A stretch of DNA of 64,000 nt, taken from Microbacterium sp. nov. GSS16 (GTDB lineage: Bacteria; Actinomycetota; Actinomycetes; Actinomycetales; Microbacteriaceae). A program made the translations under genes and the position numbers. The notes beneath the pieces were generated by a model. That model saw only the letters and a list, made by a program, of their open reading frames with translations, searched no databases and was not told the DNA's origin. The stretch spans positions 806,001 to 870,000 of the forward strand of contig NZ_CP116338.1 in assembly GCF_028198145.1 (NCBI RefSeq). The letters run 5' to 3'. Of this stretch, positions 54,874-64,000 are shown piece after piece (positions within the stretch are counted from its first letter, which is position 1; the number at the start of each line of letters is the position of its first letter).

Positions 54874-56987
54874 TGCTCTCCTTCTGCAGACCCGTTCGTG
54901 CCCTGAGCCTGGTGCAGGGCATCCGCTCTGCGTCGACGCACCATCCGCACGCTGCCGACGATCAGCAGCACGACGATCACCGCTCCGAGGATTCCGAGGC
55001 CGATGCCCTCCCAGTCGGCCCGCAGGGTGACATCGGCGACCTCGGGCTGCCCGATGGGCACGCCCGTGGGGCTCTCGAGCCGGAAGCGCACGTCGACCTG
55101 ACCGCTCGCGACGCGGGCCTCGATCGGGACGTCCACTCGGGTCGAGCTCGAGGCGAGGGCGGTCACCTCGGTCGCGGGCTGGATGTCGAGACGGTTGTCA
55201 GACGGCGTGCTGTACAGGGTGACGGTGACCGGCCAGGGCAGGTCGTTGCGCACCCACACCGGAAGCGGTGCGGCCGAGGTGAACAGCTGTACGGGCTTGG
55301 GCTTGACCACATTCACCGAACTGAGAGTGGTGGTGGCACGCTCGGCATGTTCGGCGACACGCTCGGTGAACACGTCATCGTCCAGGCCGACTCCGATCAC
55401 GCGCAGCATGCGGATGCGATCCGGGACGAGCAGCACGGCCGGCTCCTCGAGGATCGTCGCGAAAGCGGTGAGCCGGTCGGCCGCGGCGAGCATGCTGTTC
55501 AGCTCGCCGACGCGCGCACCGGCAGTGGTCGTCTCGGCGAGTGAGACGGATGCCGGTTCTGCGGCGCGCAGCGTGCTGAGGCTCGCGCCCGGATCGGCGA
55601 AGGCCAGCAGGGCCGCTCGCAGCGCGTCGGGGGAGCGGGTCTCGGATCGCTCCAGCGCGACCGCCGTGAGCGGGCTGCGCTGTTCGGCGAAGAAGAGCTG
55701 CCCGGCGACTGCGGCCATCCCGGCGTCTGCGGCTGCGGCATCAGCGCGCTCCACCGCCGCAGAAAGGCGCGCCGAGGCTGCGGCGTCGGTGATGAGCAGG
55801 TCGTGCGCGTCGACCCTGCTGTGCACGGCCGCGCCCTCCTGCACAGAGGTGGAGGGCAGGATCGTCGTGGTCTTGTCACCGAGGTATGCGCCGAAGGCCG
55901 CGAGATCCTGCTCGGTCACCGACGGGCGGGGCCAGAGGATGCTGCCCTGCGCGCCCCGCACGGCCGTCAGCTCGCTGCTCTCGGGCAGCTCAGGTTCGGC
56001 GGTGGGAAGGGGAGTCGGTGTGGGCTCCGAGGTCGGCTCGAGCTTCGGGTCCACGGCGGGGAAGTCGGCAGGGTCGAGCAGCGGGGTCAGATCAGGCGTA
56101 CCGAGCAGTTCGGAACGCCCGCTCTGCGCCTGCACCGTGGCATCCGCGTCGCCGAACTGCAGCGTGAACATGTCATTAGGCAGTGCCTCGAACCGCTCCA
56201 GCCATCGTGTGGCGCCGGCGGGCGCGCGATCGCCGAGCACACGGATCGACGCGGGGATCGCGGGGTCGATCGCCAGGATCGCTCCGGTGCCGGAGACGGC
56301 ATCGATCAGCTCGGCGAGGTCGCCCCCGTCGGAGGTGAGGGCGGTGAGCTCGTCAGCGGTGAGCAGGGCGCCGTTCTCGGGCGTCGCCGTGACCGGAACG
56401 ATCACAGCCGTGCGCGCGTCGGTCGGGGCGGGAACGACCAGCACCGACGCTGCCGTGATGCTCAACGGCACGGTCTTGCCGTCGGCATCGGTCGTGGTCG
56501 CCCCGGTGAGACGGGCCTTGAGCGGATAGACGCCGGGTGCCAGCTCGCCGAGCGCAGCGGGCTCGACGCTCAGTTCGATCGTCTCGTCGGACCCGTCGCC
56601 GACGGCTGGAGAGCTCTCGGCGGCCACGGTGCGGAAGGCGCCGCCTGCGGTGTCGTCATCAAGCCAGGCGTCGAGTGCGGTGCCGTCGGCGAGGGGTGTG
56701 GTGTTCAGCTCGACGCTGACGCTGCCGGAGGTGATGGTGCCGTCGGTGGGATTCTCGATCGTGACGCTGCTCAGCAGCGGCGCGCCGGGCGTGACCTCGC
56801 CGGCATCGCCGGCCGAGAGGAACATCTCGACGACCGCGTCGGTCTGCTGCTCGGCATCCGCATCATCGGCGGCCGTCGCCGGAGCGATGCCGAGACCGAG
56901 AGAGCCGACGACGAGCGCCGCGGCGAGGCGGCCCAGCAGCCGACGCGCGCGCGGACGTCGGCCTTCGCGATGCAGTGTCGAGATCAT
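54870..56987 (-). CDS. DUF6049 secreted/membrane protein, MurJ partner
   Basis: 705 residues. A signal peptide (RLLGRLAAALVVGSLGLGIAPATA) leads to a large extracytoplasmic part of beta-sandwich and Rossmann-like segments, with a Pro/Thr/Glu-rich linker near 325-345, a final beta domain, then one membrane helix (GLGILGAVIVVLLIVGSVRMV) and a short basic tail. DUF6049 genes lie next to murJ across actinobacteria; the exact role is unknown, presumably in lipid II export or wall assembly. Confidence 0.85.
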   Translation of the reverse strand: MISTLHREGRRPRARRLLGRLAAALVVGSLGLGIAPATAADDADAEQQTDAVVEMFLSAGDAGEVTPGAPLLSSVTIENPTDGTITSGSVSVELNTTPLADGTALDAWLDDDTAGGAFRTVAAESSPAVGDGSDETIELSVEPAALGELAPGVYPLKARLTGATTTDADGKTVPLSITAASVLVVPAPTDARTAVIVPVTATPENGALLTADELTALTSDGGDLAELIDAVSGTGAILAIDPAIPASIRVLGDRAPAGATRWLERFEALPNDMFTLQFGDADATVQAQSGRSELLGTPDLTPLLDPADFPAVDPKLEPTSEPTPTPLPTAEPELPESSELTAVRGAQGSILWPRPSVTEQDLAAFGAYLGDKTTTILPSTSVQEGAAVHSRVDAHDLLITDAAASARLSAAVERADAAAADAGMAAVAGQLFFAEQRSPLTAVALERSETRSPDALRAALLAFADPGASLSTLRAAEPASVSLAETTTAGARVGELNSMLAAADRLTAFATILEEPAVLLVPDRIRMLRVIGVGLDDDVFTERVAEHAERATTTLSSVNVVKPKPVQLFTSAAPLPVWVRNDLPWPVTVTLYSTPSDNRLDIQPATEVTALASSSTRVDVPIEARVASGQVDVRFRLESPTGVPIGQPEVADVTLRADWEGIGLGILGAVIVVLLIVGSVRMVRRRRADALHQAQGTNGSAEGEQ

Positions 56988-57027
56988 GAGTGCGGGTCGT
57001 CGGATGCCAGCACCGACGACGCCCCCG

Positions 57028-57033
57028 ATTCTA
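57028..57033 (-). promoter_or_regulatory. -10 element of the DUF6049-murJ operon
   Basis: TAGAAT on the minus strand, about 40 bases before the DUF6049 ATG. Confidence 0.45.
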
Positions 57034-57065
57034 GGGCGCAGAGCGCGGTGAACCCTGAAGGCGCG

Positions 57066-57071
57066 TAGAGT
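57066..57071 (+). promoter_or_regulatory. -10 element of the methyltransferase gene, leaderless
   Basis: TAGAGT, seven bases before the GTG at 57079. The more upstream GTG at 57070 overlaps this element and is disfavoured. Confidence 0.5.
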
Positions 57072-57078
57072 GACCGCC

Positions 57079-58587
57079 GTGCCAGATCGCGCTCAGCCTC
57101 GCCCGGACGCCCCTCTGACGCGGGCGCTCGCCGCCGATCTCGACTCCGCCGACTTCCGCTCCGACCCGCTGCGGTCGCTGTGGGGCGAGGAGGCCGACGA
57201 CGCGCTGGGGCGCGGGCTGCGCGAGCCGATCCTGCGGGCCCTGCACGGGCGTGACGACGTGCTCTCGACGCTCGGCCGGCTGTGGGTGCTCGGGATGGCG
57301 CAGCCGCAGGCCGCCGTCGAGCGGGCGCTGCCGGGAGTCGGCGTCGTCGGAGTCGTCGCCCTGGGCCTCGCGCGCCTGCAGGGCGAGAGCGTGCATCCGC
57401 AGGCGCTGATCCGCCCGCAGTCCTTCGTGGATGCCGACGGTGTCGGGGAATGGTGGATCGCCAGCGACCTCGACGAGATCGCGCTCGGCACGGCGCTGCC
57501 CCCCGATCATGTGCTCGGCGTCGGCGGTGCATCTCGCACGCTGGCCGAGCTGGTCATCCCGGTGCCGGTGCACCGGGCACTCGACCTCGGCACCGGATGC
57601 GGCATCCAGGCGCTGCTCGTGTCACGGCATGCCGGCGCGGTCGTGGCGACCGACATCTCGACACGCGCGCTCGCCTATGCCGAGCTGAATGCGCAGCTGA
57701 ACGGCGTGCACAACATCGAGTTCCGACTCGGCAGTCTCTTCGAACCCGTCGCGGGGGAGACGTTCGATCTGATCGTGTCGAATCCGCCGTTCGTGATCAC
57801 GCCGCGCGCCACGGGCGTGCCCGAGTACGAGTACCGCGACGGCGGCCTTGTGGGCGACGCGCTCGTCGAGGACTTCCTGCGCGGCGCCCCCGCGCATCTC
57901 GCTCCCGGCGGCATCGCTCAGTTGCTCGGCAACTGGGAGTCGCGCGCCGGAGTCCGCGGGCTCGATCGCGTTCGCTCGTGGGTGAACGCCGATCTGGATG
58001 CCTGGGTGATCCAGCGCGAAGAGCTCACGCCGCTCGGATACGCGGAACTCTGGATCCGCGACGGAGGCACGCTGCCGCGGGACGCCCAGTTCACCCGTCT
58101 GCTCACCGCGTGGCTCGACGATTTCGCCCAGCGCGGGGTGACGGCGGTCGGCTTCGGGTACATCCTGCTGCGCCGATCCGCCTCGGGCGCCGGGGTGCTG
58201 CGTCGCTTCGAGACCGTCTCGCAGCCGGTGTCGAACCTCGGTCGCGCCCTCGGGGCGGGTCTCGCCGCACACGACGCGCTGGCTGATGGCATCCCGGATC
58301 GCCTCGTCGTCGCGCCCGACGTCACCGAGGCGCGGCACCACATGCCCGGGGAGGACGACCCGAGCGTCATCGAACTGCGCCAGGGCGGCGGGTTCGGGCG
58401 CACGATCGGCGTCGACAGTGCGCTCGCGGGGTTCGTCGGCGCGTGCGACGGCGAGCTGACCGTCGCTCAGATCGTGGGCGCGCTCGCCGACCTGTTCGAC
58501 GTGCCGCTCGCCGACCTGTGGGCCGATATCGAACCGCGCATCCGTCGTCTGGTGCTCGACGGGCTGCTGCTGCCGGCTGCGGAATAG
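57079..58587 (+). CDS. Class I SAM-dependent methyltransferase, PrmC/HemK-like
   Basis: 502 residues. The N-terminal third (DUF7059-like helical region) is followed by the methyltransferase core: LDLGTGCGIQALLVSRHA (motif I), VVATDISTRAL, and the catalytic DLIVSNPPFVI. NPPF marks enzymes that methylate an amide or amino nitrogen, as in release-factor or ribosomal-protein or rRNA methylation. A C-terminal winged region (last 90 residues) is extra. The true target is unknown. Confidence 0.85.
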   Translation: MPDRAQPRPDAPLTRALAADLDSADFRSDPLRSLWGEEADDALGRGLREPILRALHGRDDVLSTLGRLWVLGMAQPQAAVERALPGVGVVGVVALGLARLQGESVHPQALIRPQSFVDADGVGEWWIASDLDEIALGTALPPDHVLGVGGASRTLAELVIPVPVHRALDLGTGCGIQALLVSRHAGAVVATDISTRALAYAELNAQLNGVHNIEFRLGSLFEPVAGETFDLIVSNPPFVITPRATGVPEYEYRDGGLVGDALVEDFLRGAPAHLAPGGIAQLLGNWESRAGVRGLDRVRSWVNADLDAWVIQREELTPLGYAELWIRDGGTLPRDAQFTRLLTAWLDDFAQRGVTAVGFGYILLRRSASGAGVLRRFETVSQPVSNLGRALGAGLAAHDALADGIPDRLVVAPDVTEARHHMPGEDDPSVIELRQGGGFGRTIGVDSALAGFVGACDGELTVAQIVGALADLFDVPLADLWADIEPRIRRLVLDGLLLPAAE

Positions 58588-58616
58588 CCGTCGACTTTTA
58601 TGCGTTTGCATACGAC

Positions 58617-59675
58617 ATGAAGGCATTCGGCTTCCTCTCCTTCGGGCACTACGCAGACGTGCCCGGATCCCTCACCCGCACCGCGGGCGACATGCTGCGC
58701 CAGACCATCGAGATCGCGGAAGGCGCCGACGAGATCGGTGTCAACGGCGCGTACGTGCGCGTGCACCACTGGGCGCGCCAGGCCGCATCGCCCATGCCGC
58801 TGCTGTCGGCCATGGCCGCCCGGACGAAGCGCATCGAGGTGGGCACGGGCGTGATCGACATGCGCTATGAGAACCCGTTCCAGTTCGCCGAGGAGGCGGC
58901 TGCGCTCGACCTCATCGCCGACGGTCGCATCGCACTCGGAGTGAGCCGCGGGTCACCCGAGACGGCGCTGCGCGGCTACGAGACCTTCGGCTTCCATGAT
59001 GAGGAGGACACCGAGCGCGGCAGCGTGATGGCACGCGAGAAGTTCGACCTCTTCCTCCGCGCGATCGACGGGGAGCGCGTCGCTCCCGGTGATCCGCGCA
59101 TGGTCGGGGAGGGTCACTACCTGGCCATCGAGCCGCAGTCGCCCACCCTGCGCGACCACATCTGGTGGGGTGCCGGCTCGCGGGCGACGGCCGAGACGAC
59201 CGGGCGCATGGGCTTGAACATGATGAGCTCGACCCTGCTCACCGAGGCGACCGGTCAGCCGTTCCATGAGCTGCAGCGCGAGCAGATCGATCTCTTCCGC
59301 ACCGCGTACCGGGAAGCGGGTCATACCGGCGCACCCCGGGTGTCGGTGAGCCGCAGCGTGTTCCCGCTGGTCAGCGACCGTGACCGGGCGTACTTCGGCC
59401 TGCGCTCGCGCGAGAACAGCGACCAGGTCGGCATCATCGACGGGTATCGCTCGACGTTCGGCAAGACGTACGCTGCCGAACCCGACGAGCTGATCGAGCA
59501 GCTGAAGGCCGACGAGGCCGTGATGGCGGCCGACACCCTCATGCTGACGATCCCGAACCAGCTCGGCCCCGAGTACAACCTGCACGTGCTGCAGGCTTTC
59601 GCCGAGCACGTCGCCCCGGCGCTGGGCTGGAAGCCAAACACAGAGGGCCCGGTGCAGGGCGACCCCATCGCCTGA
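58617..59675 (+). CDS. LLM-class flavin-dependent oxidoreductase
   Basis: 352 residues, a TIM-barrel luciferase-like monooxygenase using FMN or F420. Family features are AMAARTKRIEVGTGVIDMRY, PFQFAEEAAALDLIADGRI with LGVSRGSPE, and IWWGAGSRATAE. The ATG is preceded by an unusually AT-rich stretch (TTTTATGCGTTTGCATACGAC) that probably includes the promoter. Substrate unknown. Confidence 0.85.
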   Translation: MKAFGFLSFGHYADVPGSLTRTAGDMLRQTIEIAEGADEIGVNGAYVRVHHWARQAASPMPLLSAMAARTKRIEVGTGVIDMRYENPFQFAEEAAALDLIADGRIALGVSRGSPETALRGYETFGFHDEEDTERGSVMAREKFDLFLRAIDGERVAPGDPRMVGEGHYLAIEPQSPTLRDHIWWGAGSRATAETTGRMGLNMMSSTLLTEATGQPFHELQREQIDLFRTAYREAGHTGAPRVSVSRSVFPLVSDRDRAYFGLRSRENSDQVGIIDGYRSTFGKTYAAEPDELIEQLKADEAVMAADTLMLTIPNQLGPEYNLHVLQAFAEHVAPALGWKPNTEGPVQGDPIA

Positions 59676-59691
59676 CCGGAGCGGTCACGAA

Positions 59692-59713
59692 GTTCACCGA
59701 GGGTTCACGAAAC
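59692..59713 (+). promoter_or_regulatory. PHO-box-like direct repeat
   Basis: Two 11-base units, GTTCACCGAGG and GTTCACGAAAC. The actinobacterial PhoP site of Streptomyces is built of 11-base direct repeats starting GTTCACC. It is 101 bases upstream of a secreted phosphoesterase gene. Confidence 0.6.
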
Positions 59714-59813
59714 GGTCGAAGACGGGCGCGTTCGGACACCTGGGCGTCATGTGGGGTGACTACGAAGAGAAGCGGCACTCGCCGTTCCCCCTTCGTGAAG
59801 AGGTTCCCCTTCC

Positions 59814-62800
59814 ATGCCCAATCCCTCACTTCGCCGTTCCGGAGCCGGAGCGCTCGCCGCGGTGATCGTAGCCACAGCGCTGGTGTCTGGCGGTGTACCG
59901 CAGGTCGCCTCGGCCGCCGATGTCGACGACTCGACCTCGACGATCCCGTCGACGCCTGCTCAGAGCACCTCCTCGCCTTCGCCGACGCCCGACGTCCCGC
60001 AGCAGACTCCTGAGCCCGAAGATCCTCCCACGCCGGAGGACACGACCAGGCCAGCTCCGGATGCCACGGCTTCGGCTTCCCCGGAACCGGTCCCCACCGA
60101 TCCCACCCCGGCCGACACCGCCCCCGCAGACCGCGTTCCGAGCCCTGATGACGCGGCGTCCGAGGCATCCGATCTCACTCCCATCACCGGCGAGAGCGGA
60201 AACGCCGCCGAGCACTGGCCGCTGGCGATCACCGAGATCAACGGCGACAACGCCGGAGCCGACACGTACGAGTTCGTCGAGGTCACGAACACCACCGCCG
60301 AGCCGATCGATCTCACTGCCGACGGCCTGCAGATCCGCTATCACACCAGCCAGTGGAACACCGGCACCGTGCAGCCGCTCATCCACCTCGACGGAGAAGG
60401 CGACAGTCCCGCCGTCATCCCCGCCGGCGGCACCGCCGTGCTCTGGATGAACTACGCCGACGGTGATGCCCGCCGCAGCCTCACGAAAGAGCAGTTCCGC
60501 GCCTTCTACGGCGTGCCCGAGACGGTTCAGGTGCTGCGCTTCGGTCCGCAGGGCGGGTTCGCGAACAGCGGTTCGCGCGGCTTCAGCCTCACGGATGCCG
60601 AGGGTGCGACCCTCGCACGAGCCTGGGTGCCGTCGGACGACGGCGTCGGCTCGACGCCGTGGAACGCTCAGTTCGCCGTGCCGAATCAGATCGGATCGGC
60701 CGACGCCCGCCTGCTCGGCTTCGACCCGACCGGAGCGACCGCCGCACCCACGCCTGGCACGATCACGGTCGAGCAGGTGACCAGCGAGCTGATCCCGGCA
60801 CCCAAGCCGACCGACCCCGACGCCAAGGGTCCCATCCTGCAGATCACCGAGGTTGCCCCCGACACGGCGAACGTCGCGGGCTCCGACGCCTTCGAGTTCA
60901 TCGAGGTGTACAACGCCTCGGACGCGCCGGTCGGCTTCGGTGACTACGCGCTGCACTACCTCACGACCGACAACGCCCTCAGCGGCCCGACGACGAATGC
61001 GTCGACACTGTGGCCCGCGGGCCCGGGAGAGCCGGCCATCGAGCCGGGCGAGACGCTCGTGCTGTGGATCCAGAACCCGGCCGTGCTGCGCGCGGGATAC
61101 ACGGTCGCCGACTTCAACGCCGCCTTCGGCACCGAGCTCGTGCTCGGCGAGAGCATCCTCACCATCGCGTCGGGCGGCATGGCCAACGGCGGCTCGCGCG
61201 GCCTGCAGCTGATGACGAAGAGCGGTCACGACATCTCGCGCGCCTACTACTTCGACGACGGCCAGACGACCGCATCCACGGCGATCCAGTACGGCTGGAA
61301 CCCTGCTGATGCCAGCGGCGCACTGTGGGTGCCCGCCGACCCCGCCGGCACCAGCCAGAGCATGCTCGGTCTCGCGACCCCGACCCCGGGGGCCGTCAGC
61401 GCGGACCAGGTGGCCGACGCCTACGTGCCGCACCCGGAGGGGGGCACCGCTCCGAAGATCGTCGACCTGACGGGCGGCTCCGAGCTGCCGCAGGGTGACG
61501 ATGTGGCGCTCGGGTTCGACGTCACCGACGACGTGCTCGTGCGCCGCGTCACCCTGACGCTGACCGACGACCTGGGCGCGACGGAGACGCGCGAGCTCGC
61601 GTTCACCTCTGCCGGGCGATACGAGTACAGCATCCCCTCGGTCGACGTCTTCGGCAAACGCTGGCTGGAGTACTCGGTCACGGCAGGCGACGGCCTCCAG
61701 ACCACCACCCTCGGACCGGTGCGCCTCACTCTCGACAGCAGTCCAGACGACCCGGTACGGCTGAACGTCGCCGACGGCCAGTTCGTCGGCGGGCAGACGC
61801 CGCTCGTCGCGACGACCGACGGCGACCCGGCATCCCTCTCTCTGTCTGTCGACGGTGAGCCGGTGGGCGAGACCATCGCTTCTCTCGAGCGTGCGCCCCG
61901 TTTCGCCATCGAGGCGACCAGCACCGACGCGTTCTTCCGCAACGGGCTGAAGCTCGGCGACACGGTGCTGACAGTGTTCGACGAGGGCTATTACGACCGC
62001 GTCGTCACGGTCGACGCAGAGGTCCCCGTTCAGGAGGTCGTCCGCGGCGAACAGCTGACGCTCGGGGTCTACGCCGGGACGAAGGCGTGGCCGCAGCCCG
62101 ATCCGAACGAGAACAACGACGATTTCACGGCGATGAACCCGCGCCTCGTTCTGCCCGATGGGCGGGTGCTGCGCCCGACCTCCTGCTCCGGTGCCGGAGA
62201 GGGCAAAGAGCCCACCGCACGCAGCTGTCCCACGACCTCGACCGAGCGGATCAATTTCAGCGACGCTGATCTGGTGTACTTCCTCGCGACGTTCACCATC
62301 CCCGACGATGCGTTCGACTCGGTGTCGACGCTGTGGGACACGACTGCCGTAGCCGACGGCCCGCACGTTGTCACCGCATCCGAGCACGCTGGGACGACTC
62401 GCGCCGGGGCTGCGGACGCACTCACGGCCACCCGCACGGTGGTCGTCGACAACACTGCTCCCCGGATCGACAGCACGCTCACCGATGGCCGGCAGTACCG
62501 CGGCGAGTTCACCATCGACGCGACGGTCACTGACGCCGGCTCCGGCTTCGAATCGGTCACGGCCACCCTCGACGAGAAGGAGATCGCGCTTCCGCTGACG
62601 ACGTCATCGCTGACGCTGTCGCCCGGTGACCACACTCTGGTCGTCACTGCGAAGGACGCCGTCGGCAACGTCTCGACGAGCACGATCGCGTTCTCGACGG
62701 CCGACGAGAAGCCGCGCACACAGCTGATCAGCCCCGATGACGGCGCCGAGCTGACCGGCGACCGGGTCGACCTGGTCGCTCGACCCGGTTCGCAGATCGA

Positions 62801-64000
62801 CGATCGTCTCGAACTGTGCTTCGCGGAGGGGTACTCGTACACCTCGCTCGATGCCGAGGTGCAGGTCGCCGCCGGAACCACGTCGAGCTCCCGCACGACC
62901 GACCGCGGCGATGCGAAGCCGCTCAGCGAGGACGAGCTGGCACGCATCGCGCGACTGGACGGAATCGAGGTCGCCGCGACCTCCGACACGGCCATGCCGT
63001 ACCAGCTGTTCACCGTGCAGGTTCCGGCACGCGTCGGCACCGGCGCGCAGATGCGCGTCGGCTGGGAGGGGTCTGCCAACGCGGATGCCAAGGTGCTGCT
63101 GTACGTGCAGAAGACGAACGGCTCGTGGGAGGAGGTCGATCGCCACGTCACCACAGGAGGCGGGCCCACCAGCTTCGCGCTCGAGGCCGAGGTGCCCGTC
63201 GACGGGCACGCGAAGCGAGGGGAGCTGACCGTGCTCGTGCAGCACTCCGAAGGTTGGGCCGGGGCCGACTCGAGTTCGCGCGACTCGCAGGTCACACCGT
63301 TCAACGCCGGCGCCACACCTCGTGACCAGTACGACTTCACGCTCGGCTGGTTGTCGGACACGCAGTACTACAACCGAAACGAGGGAGCCCTCGCCGGTGC
63401 CGGCGGATCGGACGTCTGGTATCAGCACCAGGTGAAGATGAACGACTTCCTGGTGGCGCAGCGCGATGCGCTGAACCTGCAGTACGTGACGCACACCGGC
63501 GACATCGTCGACAACTACGACCAGCCGCACCAGTGGAAGAACGCAGACGCGGCGTACCGCAAGCTGGATGATGCGGGAATCCCGTACGGCGTGCTCGCGG
63601 GCAACCACGACGTCGGGCACTGGGACGGCGACTACACCGCGTACAGCGCCAGCTTCGGCGAGGCGCGCTTCGCCGAGAATCCCTGGTACGGCGGGTCGTA
63701 CAAGGACAACCGCGGTCACTACGACCTGGTGACCGCTGGCGGGATCGACATGCTCATGATGTACATGGGCTGGCCGGACCCCAACGACGAGGCGTCAAAT
63801 TCCGAGGACATCGCGTGGATGAACTCGGTGATCCGGCAGTACCCCGAGCGCAAGGTCATGATCAACCTGCACGAGTACATGCTCACCACCGGCGGGCTCG
63901 GGCCGTTCCCACAGCGGATCTACGACGAGGTCGTGGCGCCGAACGCGAACGTGATCTCTGTGGGTTCCGGCCACTACCACGACGCCTACACGCGCCTGGA
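59814..64000 (+). CDS. Large secreted protein with lamin-tail domains and a metallophosphoesterase domain, 3' end missing
   Basis: At least 1395 residues, cut by the right edge. Signal peptide LRRSGAGALAAVIVATALVSG to about residue 34, then a Pro/Thr/Ser-rich linker to 130. Two lamin-tail domains start near 139 (LAITEINGDNAGADTYEFVE) and 342 (LQITEVAPD...FEFIEVYN), then beta-sandwich domains of the Ig or bacterial type. The calcineurin-like phosphoesterase domain begins near 1175: LSDTQYY, THTGDIVDN, LAGNHDVGH, INLHEYM and GSGHYHD supply the metal ligands. It probably cleaves extracellular phosphomonoesters or diesters; substrate unknown. A PHO-box-like repeat upstream suggests induction by phosphate limitation. 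Confidence 0.88.
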   Translation, partial: MPNPSLRRSGAGALAAVIVATALVSGGVPQVASAADVDDSTSTIPSTPAQSTSSPSPTPDVPQQTPEPEDPPTPEDTTRPAPDATASASPEPVPTDPTPADTAPADRVPSPDDAASEASDLTPITGESGNAAEHWPLAITEINGDNAGADTYEFVEVTNTTAEPIDLTADGLQIRYHTSQWNTGTVQPLIHLDGEGDSPAVIPAGGTAVLWMNYADGDARRSLTKEQFRAFYGVPETVQVLRFGPQGGFANSGSRGFSLTDAEGATLARAWVPSDDGVGSTPWNAQFAVPNQIGSADARLLGFDPTGATAAPTPGTITVEQVTSELIPAPKPTDPDAKGPILQITEVAPDTANVAGSDAFEFIEVYNASDAPVGFGDYALHYLTTDNALSGPTTNASTLWPAGPGEPAIEPGETLVLWIQNPAVLRAGYTVADFNAAFGTELVLGESILTIASGGMANGGSRGLQLMTKSGHDISRAYYFDDGQTTASTAIQYGWNPADASGALWVPADPAGTSQSMLGLATPTPGAVSADQVADAYVPHPEGGTAPKIVDLTGGSELPQGDDVALGFDVTDDVLVRRVTLTLTDDLGATETRELAFTSAGRYEYSIPSVDVFGKRWLEYSVTAGDGLQTTTLGPVRLTLDSSPDDPVRLNVADGQFVGGQTPLVATTDGDPASLSLSVDGEPVGETIASLERAPRFAIEATSTDAFFRNGLKLGDTVLTVFDEGYYDRVVTVDAEVPVQEVVRGEQLTLGVYAGTKAWPQPDPNENNDDFTAMNPRLVLPDGRVLRPTSCSGAGEGKEPTARSCPTTSTERINFSDADLVYFLATFTIPDDAFDSVSTLWDTTAVADGPHVVTASEHAGTTRAGAADALTATRTVVVDNTAPRIDSTLTDGRQYRGEFTIDATVTDAGSGFESVTATLDEKEIALPLTTSSLTLSPGDHTLVVTAKDAVGNVSTSTIAFSTADEKPRTQLISPDDGAELTGDRVDLVARPGSQIDDRLELCFAEGYSYTSLDAEVQVAAGTTSSSRTTDRGDAKPLSEDELARIARLDGIEVAATSDTAMPYQLFTVQVPARVGTGAQMRVGWEGSANADAKVLLYVQKTNGSWEEVDRHVTTGGGPTSFALEAEVPVDGHAKRGELTVLVQHSEGWAGADSSSRDSQVTPFNAGATPRDQYDFTLGWLSDTQYYNRNEGALAGAGGSDVWYQHQVKMNDFLVAQRDALNLQYVTHTGDIVDNYDQPHQWKNADAAYRKLDDAGIPYGVLAGNHDVGHWDGDYTAYSASFGEARFAENPWYGGSYKDNRGHYDLVTAGGIDMLMMYMGWPDPNDEASNSEDIAWMNSVIRQYPERKVMINLHEYMLTTGGLGPFPQRIYDEVVAPNANVISVGSGHYHDAYTRL

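Noticed and set aside
54890-54925. Possible further copy of the CGACAGGCTCAGGGACC repeat at the DUF6049 end
   Set aside because: Only CAGGCTCAGGGC matches; too degenerate to call.
57070-57072. Upstream GTG as start of the methyltransferase
   Set aside because: It overlaps the -10 element TAGAGT, which predicts a transcript starting at the next GTG.
59826-62387. 853-codon minus-strand frame opposite the phosphoesterase gene
   Set aside because: The plus strand has a signal peptide and recognisable domains; the antisense product is low-complexity Arg/Gly/Val with no start signals.

Overview
The window is chromosomal DNA of a high-GC Gram-positive actinobacterium, most likely a member of the Microbacteriaceae close to Microbacterium. 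Three things point there: the actinobacterial order rsmG-jag-yidC-yidD-rnpA-rpmH-dnaA-dnaN-recF-dciA-gyrB-gyrA around the origin; the fhaA-fhaB-pstP-rodA-pbpA-pknA-pknB cluster followed by a glutamine amidotransferase, a class E sortase and crgA; and short lineage proteins such as two DUF7882 paralogues. The family follows from gene content and protein style; the genus is inference.

Layout. 1-9.6 kb: start of an Mrp-type antiporter (cut by the window edge), an aldo/keto reductase, a LacI regulator with its divergent MFS permease, nucS, a HAD phosphatase, a cold-shock protein, a 630-base gene-free stretch with strong inverted repeats, a CsbD protein, a GCS2-type ligase, a DUF7882 protein and tRNA-Leu. 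9.7-22.2 kb: the cell-growth and Ser/Thr-kinase cluster with crgA, a rhomboid protease and a cyclophilin. 22.3-31.2 kb: small accessory genes, tRNA-Ala, tRNA-Ile, a two-component system and a VIT-type metal transporter. 31.3-44.5 kb: the replication-origin block; oriC lies mainly between dnaN and dnaA (39.3-39.7 kb), with more DnaA boxes upstream of dnaA, and gene direction switches there so that most genes point away from the origin.

44.5-49.7 kb is the most unusual part. Between rsmG and parA there are about 3.1 kb that carry only one small GIY-YIG gene but nine parS sites (the last one overlaps the parA start codon) and about fourteen copies of a dispersed 30-38 bp repeat, in opposite orientations at the two ends. 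parA, parB and a five-copy 19-bp tandem repeat fused to the parB stop follow. This looks like a compact centromere.

49.8-64 kb: a sugar porter, a small hypothetical gene, trxB and trxA (each preceded by a sigma-R/SigH-type promoter), murJ with a DUF6049 partner, a methyltransferase, an LLM-class flavin oxidoreductase, and the start of a very large secreted metallophosphoesterase preceded by a PHO-box-like direct repeat.

A recurring theme is leaderless architecture: at least ten genes have a TANNNT -10 element ending 6-7 bases before the start codon, which was used here to choose several starts. Two dispersed repeat families also stand out: one mostly intergenic, and one (core CGACAGGCTCAGGGACC) inserted in frame in protein genes including the kinase domain of PknB.
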